A stretch of 18,754 nt of DNA from Limnohabitans sp. (GTDB taxonomy: Bacteria > Planctomycetota > Phycisphaerae > Phycisphaerales > SM1A02). Where the stretch lies: assembly GCA_030054275.1 (NCBI GenBank), contig JASGCF010000003.1, positions 9,774 to 28,527 on the forward strand. Reading direction: 5' to 3'. The notes beneath the pieces are model-generated. The model did not search any database and was not told where the DNA came from. It was given only the letters and a program-made list of their open reading frames with translations. Below, one piece after another: positions 14,648 through 18,754 of this stretch (positions within the stretch are counted from its first letter, which is position 1; each line of letters starts with the position of its first letter). The position numbers and the translations under genes are program-made.

Positions 14648-15552
14648 GACTTGGCCACCGTCTCAAGTCGCGAAAGGCCGAAATGCGCGAGAATTTCGCT
14701 GACGCGCGCGACCGTCTCTTTCGATGCCTCCGCAAGCGGCAGACGCACGGCGCCCGAATCGCGACCGAGCAATTTCATCGCAGCCTTCAGCGGAACCGGA
14801 TTGACATCGAGCGAAAGCAGGCCTTTCGCCAGCGGGAACAAGCCGCTGTGAAGTTCTTGCGCCTCCTCGAAGCGGCCGCCAAGGAACGCATCGCACAAGG
14901 CTTGCACGCGCGACGGCAGCAGATTCGAAACAACACTCACGACACCAGCACTCCCACATCCAGCGAACGGAAGCGTGAGCGAGTCGTCACCCGACAAGAG
15001 CGTGATGTCGCAGCGCTGGCGAATTTCGCTCGCAGAGTCCATCGACCCCGTTGCCTCCTTGATGGCAACGATGTTTGGATGCCGTGCAAGTCGTGCAACC
15101 GTCTCGGGCGCGATGGCGACCCCGCATCGGCCTGGAATGTTGTAGAGCATCACCGGCAGCGCACACGAATCCGCGACCGCCATAAAGTGGCGATAGATGC
15201 CTTCTTGTGAAGGCTTGTTGTAATACGGCGTGACCTGCAAACCTGCGTCTGCGCCCAACTCAAACGCGAGTTTCTGCAGGTGTACCGCGTGGCGCGTCGA
15301 GTTTGATCCAGCACCTGCGATCACTTGGAGGCCGCGCGCTTTGCCGCACGCAACCGCAGTTTCGACAACCAACCGATGCTCGTCTTCTTCGAGCGTCGGC
15401 GATTCACCAGTTGTGCCGCACGCGACGATGCCGCGCACGCCGCCATCGGCTTGAAATCCGATTTGTTCGGCCAAACGCGCCTCATCGACGGCAATTCCAT
15501 CTGCGGTGAACGGCGTCACAATCGCTGTGTAGCAACCACGAAATTCGATCAT
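14644..15552 (-). CDS. dapA: 4-hydroxy-tetrahydrodipicolinate synthase
   Basis: 302 residues, the usual family size. DapA condenses pyruvate with aspartate semialdehyde in the lysine/diaminopimelate pathway, in the cytoplasm. The start chosen is ATG at 15550-15552 (MIEFRGCYTAIVTPF), because the conserved N-terminus begins there; an ATG ten codons upstream only adds unconserved residues. Key residues by comparison with E. coli are T47/T48 in CGTTGESPTL, Y111 in VTPYYNKPSQEG, Y137 in LYNIPGR, R142, and Schiff-base K165 in IVAIKEATGS. It lies 69 bp after pdxJ on the same strand and overlaps the Nudix gene by 4 bp. N-acetylneuraminate lyase-like paralogues share the fold, but the YYNKP and NIPGR context fits DapA well. 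Confidence 0.94.
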   Translation of the reverse strand: MIEFRGCYTAIVTPFTADGIAVDEARLAEQIGFQADGGVRGIVACGTTGESPTLEEDEHRLVVETAVACGKARGLQVIAGAGSNSTRHAVHLQKLAFELGADAGLQVTPYYNKPSQEGIYRHFMAVADSCALPVMLYNIPGRCGVAIAPETVARLARHPNIVAIKEATGSMDSASEIRQRCDITLLSGDDSLTLPFAGCGSAGVVSVVSNLLPSRVQALCDAFLGGRFEEAQELHSGLFPLAKGLLSLDVNPVPLKAAMKLLGRDSGAVRLPLAEASKETVARVSEILAHFGLSRLETVAKS

Positions 15553-15621
15553 GGGCGAAGTGTAACGCGCGCGAAAATCCACGCAGAGTCATGCCGCGCA
15601 ATCGCGCGCTTCAGAAGCCGA

Positions 15622-16356
15622 TCAACCACCAGCGATCGCGCGACGCATGGCTGCCACCGCCTCGCGCATTCCCACGAAAACGGCGTGCGACACGATGGCG
15701 TGCCCGATGTGGAGTTCATGCACCCCACGAAGGGCGGCAACAGCGCCCACATTGGCTCGATTGAGCGCGTGCCCTGCGTTCGCCCGCATCCCGAGCGCCT
15801 CAACCCGCGCGACAGCGCCACGAATCTTCGCAAGTTCCGCAGCCGTCACGGCATGCGTTGCACCATGATCGTGGTGCGCATGGGCATACGGCCCCGTGTG
15901 GATCTCGCAGTAAGTGAAGCCGGCCCGCGCTGCGGCTTCCACTTGGCGCTCGTCTGCGTCGATGAACGCACTCACCGGAATCCCAGCGTCGCGCAGGCGT
16001 GCCACCGCTTCGCGGATGCGCGCCTCACCGCCGGCAACATCAAGCCCACCTTCGGTGGTGACTTCCTGCCGCCGCTCTGGGACGAACATGGCAAGTTCGG
16101 GTTTCAGTCCGATGGCGATCCCAACCATTTCGTCGGTCGCAGCCATTTCAAGATTGAGTTTCGTTCGCACGGCGGCGCGCAGTCGCGGCAAGTCGGCATC
16201 TTGGATGTGTCGACGGTCCTCGCGCAAGTGCACGGTGATGCCGTCTGCACCGCCCGCCTCGGCTTCACGCGCAGCCTCCACCGGATCGGGTTCGTAGGTG
16301 CGACGCGCTTGGCGCACGGTGGCAACATGGTCGATGTTCACACAAAGTTCCGGCAT
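15622..16356 (-). CDS. pdxJ: Pyridoxine 5'-phosphate synthase
   Basis: 244 residues, matching the family. PdxJ joins 1-deoxy-D-xylulose 5-phosphate and 3-amino-2-oxopropyl phosphate to make pyridoxine 5'-phosphate in the DXP-dependent vitamin B6 pathway, in the cytoplasm. The start is ATG at 16354-16356 (MPELCVNIDHVATVRQARRT), with GGAG nine bases upstream; the open frame to 16506 runs into the divergent phoU gene and is rejected. Conserved blocks are NIDHVATVR, GADGITVHLREDRRHI (H43), NLEMA, PERRQEVTTEGGLDV, SAFIDAD, EIHTGPYA, NAGHALNRANV and ELHIGHAIV. All expected catalytic motifs are intact. It is divergent from the phoU-like gene with a 66-bp gap, and co-directional with dapA. Confidence 0.96.
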   Translation of the reverse strand: MPELCVNIDHVATVRQARRTYEPDPVEAAREAEAGGADGITVHLREDRRHIQDADLPRLRAAVRTKLNLEMAATDEMVGIAIGLKPELAMFVPERRQEVTTEGGLDVAGGEARIREAVARLRDAGIPVSAFIDADERQVEAAARAGFTYCEIHTGPYAHAHHDHGATHAVTAAELAKIRGAVARVEALGMRANAGHALNRANVGAVAALRGVHELHIGHAIVSHAVFVGMREAVAAMRRAIAGG

Positions 16357-16400
16357 CGAGGATCTCCAATGGCCCAACAGGGCAAGGCGTGAGCATACGC

Positions 16401-16417
16401 GCGAGGGGTATACTCGC
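16401..16417 (+). promoter_or_regulatory. Probable -10 promoter element of the phoU-like gene, in a small palindrome
   Basis: TATACT at 16409-16414 is a near-consensus -10 box lying only eight bases before the GTG start at 16423, so transcription would begin at or next to the start codon. It is framed by 5-bp inverted arms GCGAG/CTCGC (16401-16405 and 16413-16417). No clear -35 hexamer is visible at the usual distance. Confidence 0.45.
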
Positions 16418-16422
16418 GCCCC

Positions 16423-17103
16423 GTGCATACCTTCAACGAACGACTTGCCGATCTTCGCAACACCATCAACGCGCAAGGTGATCGTGTCCTCGACATCACC
16501 TTGCATGCGGTCGAAAGTTACTTCGACGGCGATCGCGCAAAGGCACAGGCGGTCATCGCGCTTGACGAAGAAATCGATCGCATCGATGTCGAGATCGAAC
16601 GCGCGTCGATTCCGCTGCTCGGTATGGGTGTCACCGATGAGAAGTCGATTCGCTCTGTGCTCACGATCGTGAAGGTGAATAACGAACTCGAACGCGTGGC
16701 CGATTGTGCAGTCGACATCGCAGAGGCCGTGCTCTCGGATGTCGCGCTACCAGCGCGCATTCCACCGGTCTTCCGTGTGATGGCAAACTCTGTGATCGGC
16801 ATGCTGCGCGATTCGAATCGCGCTCTCGCCGGCGGAAATGCCGCTCTTGCGCAACAAGTGCTGCTCTTCGACGACACCGTAGCCATGCTCAAGAAGGAGC
16901 TCATGAAAACGGCGCAAGAGCAAGTGGCCGCTGGGACACTCCCTGTCGATTTTGCGTTCCGTTTGCTCACGATCACCAAGTCGATCGAGCGCATCGCAGA
17001 TCACTGCACGAATACCTGCGAGCAGGTGATTTACTTGCACTCTGGGCTCATTGTGCGACATCGGCCGGAAGGCTGGTCGAAGCCGTTGCCTCCCTCGCAA
17101 TAA
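16423..17103 (+). CDS. phoU: PhoU-domain phosphate signalling protein
   Basis: 226 residues, cytoplasmic. PhoU proteins link phosphate status to the PstSCAB transporter and the PhoR/PhoB system, and bind metal clusters. Two PhoU repeats are seen, each a three-helix bundle: one at about 5-105 with the E-x-x-x-D motif NNELERVADCAVDIAE (E90, D94), the second at about 115-210 with KSIERIADHCTNTCEQ (E189, D193, N197). The start is GTG at 16423 (MHTFNERLADLR), which matches the family N-terminus; no ribosome site sits at the proper distance, but a -10 box lies just upstream. No pst or pho genes are in the window, so it stands apart from the usual operon. It is followed after 51 bp by the pyrophosphorylase gene on the same strand. 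Confidence 0.9.
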   Translation: MHTFNERLADLRNTINAQGDRVLDITLHAVESYFDGDRAKAQAVIALDEEIDRIDVEIERASIPLLGMGVTDEKSIRSVLTIVKVNNELERVADCAVDIAEAVLSDVALPARIPPVFRVMANSVIGMLRDSNRALAGGNAALAQQVLLFDDTVAMLKKELMKTAQEQVAAGTLPVDFAFRLLTITKSIERIADHCTNTCEQVIYLHSGLIVRHRPEGWSKPLPPSQ

Positions 17104-17154
17104 AACCCGCCGCTTCGTTCCCACGCTTCACCCAACTGCTTCATCGCGATTCCC

Positions 17155-18573
17155 ATGCAGAACACAGACGCAGCTCTCGCGCTCCGCTCCTCTTTCGACG
17201 CACATGGACAGGGTCATACCTTTCGCCATTTCGATGCGCTCACGCCCGCGGCACGCGAGCAGTTTCTTGCGCAACTTGAGTCGGTTGACCTCGCGTTGAT
17301 TGCCAGGCTTGCGCGCGCTGGCGCAGACGCGAAGCAAGATTTCAGCGCGCTCAAACCGGCGCCGTATGTGGCGCTGGGCGCAGACTCTACAGACGCGCGC
17401 AATGTAGGTGAAGCGATTCTGCGCGCAGGAAAGGTTGCTGCGTTCACCGTTGCTGGCGGGCAAGGTACGCGACTTGGTTGGCGCGGCCCAAAGGGAACCT
17501 ATCCCGCGACGGCGGTGACTGGGCGACCCTTGTTTCGCGTGTTTGCCGAGCAAATCGCGGCGGCGGAAAAGCGCTACGGCTGCGCGATTCCGTGGTACAT
17601 CATGACGAGCCCGCTGAACGACGAGGACACTCGCGCGTTCTTCCGCGACAACAACTGGTTCGGACGAAACCCTGCGGACACCTTCATGTTTCCGCAAGGG
17701 ACGATGCCATCCGTCACCTTCGATGGCAAACTCATGCTAGAAACGCCCGGATCGCTTGCTGTCAATCCCGACGGTCACGGCGGCGCAGTTCGCGCGCTCT
17801 CTGCAAGTGGAGCGCTTGAAGATATGCGTGCGCGCGGCATCGAACACATGAGTTACTTCCAAGTCGACAATCCGCTGGTGCGCATTGCCGATCCGGTGTT
17901 TCTCGGATTCCACGCGGCGAACGGCGGCATGTCGTCGGGCGAGATGTCGAGCAAAATGGTCGCAAAACGCGATGCTGCCGAGAAAGTCGGCGTCTTCTGC
18001 GATCTCGGCGGCAAGACGGGTGTCGTCGAGTACAGCGACATGCCGGCAGAGCTGACGACCGCAGTCAACGCACACGGCCAACTCCGCTTCAACGCTGGAT
18101 CGATCGCGATTCACGCGATTTCGGTCGCGTTCCTTGAGCGGCTCGCGTCAGGGGGTGAAGACGGAAGTTTCGCCCTGCCCTTCCATCGCGCGAAGAAAAA
18201 GGTGCCGTATTGGTGTGAATCGCAGGCGAAGACCGTGGAGCCAGCCGAGCCAAACGCGACCAAGTTTGAAGCGTTCATCTTCGACGCACTCGCGCTCGCA
18301 GCGAAGAGCCTCGTGATGGAGACTTCGCGCGTCGAAGAGTTCGCGCCGATCAAGAACGCCTCCGGCGACGACAGCCCAGCATCGAGTCACCAAATTCAAT
18401 CGAATCGCAACGGCGCGTGGCTCGAGAAGTTCGGCGTGAAGGTTCCGCGTCGCCCAAACGGCGATGTCGATGCGCGCATCGAAATCCTTGCCGAAACCGC
18501 GCTCGAAGCAGGCGACCTCGCAGACGCAGCGCTGCCGCGAGAGATCAAGGCTGGTGACGAGGTTGTGCTGTAG
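17155..18573 (+). CDS. UDP-sugar pyrophosphorylase, UAP (UDPGP) type
   Basis: 472 residues of the UDPGP family, closest in motif to eukaryote-like UDP-N-acetylhexosamine pyrophosphorylases, which make UDP-GlcNAc or UDP-GalNAc from UTP and the sugar 1-phosphate. The nucleotide loop is VAGGQGTRLGWRGPKGTYP (99-117), with the consensus GGxGTRLGxxxPKG. Further UAP-like blocks are NPDGHGGAVRAL, YFQVDNPLVRIADP, SSKMVAKRDAAEKVGVF, GVVEYSDM, FNAGSIAIHAISVAFLERL, PFHRAKKKVPY, FEAFIFDAL and EEFAPIKNA. The protein is complete and cytoplasmic. The ATG at 17155 lacks a clear ribosome site. It could supply UDP-HexNAc for cell-surface polymers, in place of or beside GlmU. UDP-glucose specificity cannot be excluded. 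Confidence 0.9.
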   Translation: MQNTDAALALRSSFDAHGQGHTFRHFDALTPAAREQFLAQLESVDLALIARLARAGADAKQDFSALKPAPYVALGADSTDARNVGEAILRAGKVAAFTVAGGQGTRLGWRGPKGTYPATAVTGRPLFRVFAEQIAAAEKRYGCAIPWYIMTSPLNDEDTRAFFRDNNWFGRNPADTFMFPQGTMPSVTFDGKLMLETPGSLAVNPDGHGGAVRALSASGALEDMRARGIEHMSYFQVDNPLVRIADPVFLGFHAANGGMSSGEMSSKMVAKRDAAEKVGVFCDLGGKTGVVEYSDMPAELTTAVNAHGQLRFNAGSIAIHAISVAFLERLASGGEDGSFALPFHRAKKKVPYWCESQAKTVEPAEPNATKFEAFIFDALALAAKSLVMETSRVEEFAPIKNASGDDSPASSHQIQSNRNGAWLEKFGVKVPRRPNGDVDARIEILAETALEAGDLADAALPREIKAGDEVVL

Positions 18574-18574
18574 G

Positions 18575-18593
18575 CGCTGCGAATCACGCAGCG
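18575..18593. terminator. Hairpin between convergent genes, possible bidirectional terminator
   Basis: CGCTGCG at 18575-18581 and CGCAGCG at 18587-18593 form a perfect 7-bp stem with a 5-base AATCA loop. It fills nearly all of the 21-bp gap between the pyrophosphorylase stop (18573) and the stop of the opposing gene (18595). There is no T run on either side, so termination strength is uncertain. Confidence 0.5.
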
Positions 18594-18594
18594 G

Positions 18595-18754
18595 TCAGTT
18601 GTCACACACACCCCAGTTGTCGAGCACGGATGAAAGATCCGCGCCATTCACGACGCCGTCGTGGTTCGTGTCGCCGGAACCCTGCGCATCAACTGCGCCC
18701 CACGACGCAAGCACGATGCCGAGGTCAGCAGCATTCACTTGGCCGTCATCGGTC
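18595..18754 (-). CDS. C-terminal dockerin of a second secreted protein (5' end outside window)
   Basis: The minus strand is open from the window edge to a TGA at 18595-18597 and gives 52 residues that form two dockerin-type Ca-binding repeats: DDGQVNAADLGIVLASWG (loop incomplete at the window edge) and DTNHDGVVNGADLSSVLDNW, ending GVCDN. Both repeats have the D-x-N-x-D-G-x-[IV]-N-x-x-D-L layout and the terminal W-G seen in the other dockerin protein at 1930-3090. This is the tail of an exported protein whose main domain lies beyond the window. The two repeats are a normal dockerin length, so nothing is missing at the C-terminus. It converges on the pyrophosphorylase gene. Confidence 0.88.
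   Translation of the reverse strand, partial: TDDGQVNAADLGIVLASWGAVDAQGSGDTNHDGVVNGADLSSVLDNWGVCDN

Noticed and set aside
15325..16392. Plus-strand open frame of 355 codons
   Set aside because: Shadow of pdxJ and dapA, whose catalytic motifs are complete on the other strand.

Overview
The window looks like a chromosomal segment of a planctomycete, most likely of the class Phycisphaerae. Four things point there. A secreted cytochrome/PSD1-type protein is paired with a Tat-exported DUF1501 protein. Two proteins end in short dockerin repeats of the kind that finish in 'WG'. One surface protein carries a VPAPG-hydrophobic-polyarginine C-terminus. A sugar-nucleotide pyrophosphorylase is of the eukaryote-like UAP type. 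Base composition is moderately GC-rich throughout, with no obvious foreign island, insertion sequence, CRISPR array, tRNA or rRNA gene.

Layout. (1) Bases 3-1730: the 3' part of RNase R, + strand, cut by the window edge. (2) 1731-1929: a seven-unit 11-bp tandem array and an intrinsic terminator that serves the convergent gene. (3) 1930-3090, - strand: a secreted PepSY-like protein ending in two dockerin repeats. (4) 3273-4234: two 55-bp palindromic elements in direct orientation bracket a small GYF-domain membrane-protein gene (3374-4172) that appears split by a frameshift. (5) 4242-8767, - strand: a translationally coupled pair, PSCyt1/PSCyt2/PSD1 protein then DUF1501 Tat protein, with a 12-bp tandem array in the upstream leader. 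(6) 8989-9720, - strand: dienelactone hydrolase-family enzyme. (7) 9866-11608, + strand: a secreted protein with seven FG-GAP-like repeats, probably a seven-bladed propeller. (8) 11629-13625, - strand: a surface protein with a putative thioester domain and a PEP-CTERM-like tail, followed by a tRNA-dihydrouridine synthase. (9) 13812-16356, - strand: pdxJ, dapA, a Nudix hydrolase and a 72-residue membrane protein, all co-directional, with dapA and the Nudix gene overlapping by 4 bp. (10) 16423-18573, + strand: a PhoU-domain protein with a possible leaderless promoter, then the UAP-type pyrophosphorylase. (11) 18595-18754, - strand: the last 52 codons of a second dockerin-ended protein.

Function. 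Housekeeping genes (RNA turnover, tRNA modification, lysine/diaminopimelate, vitamin B6, phosphate signalling, UDP-sugar supply) are interleaved with a secreted or surface set (two dockerin proteins, a thioester-type surface protein, a propeller protein and the cytochrome/DUF1501 pair). The parts most worth a second look are the thioester/PEP-CTERM protein, the palindrome-bracketed broken GYF gene, and the several short tandem arrays.
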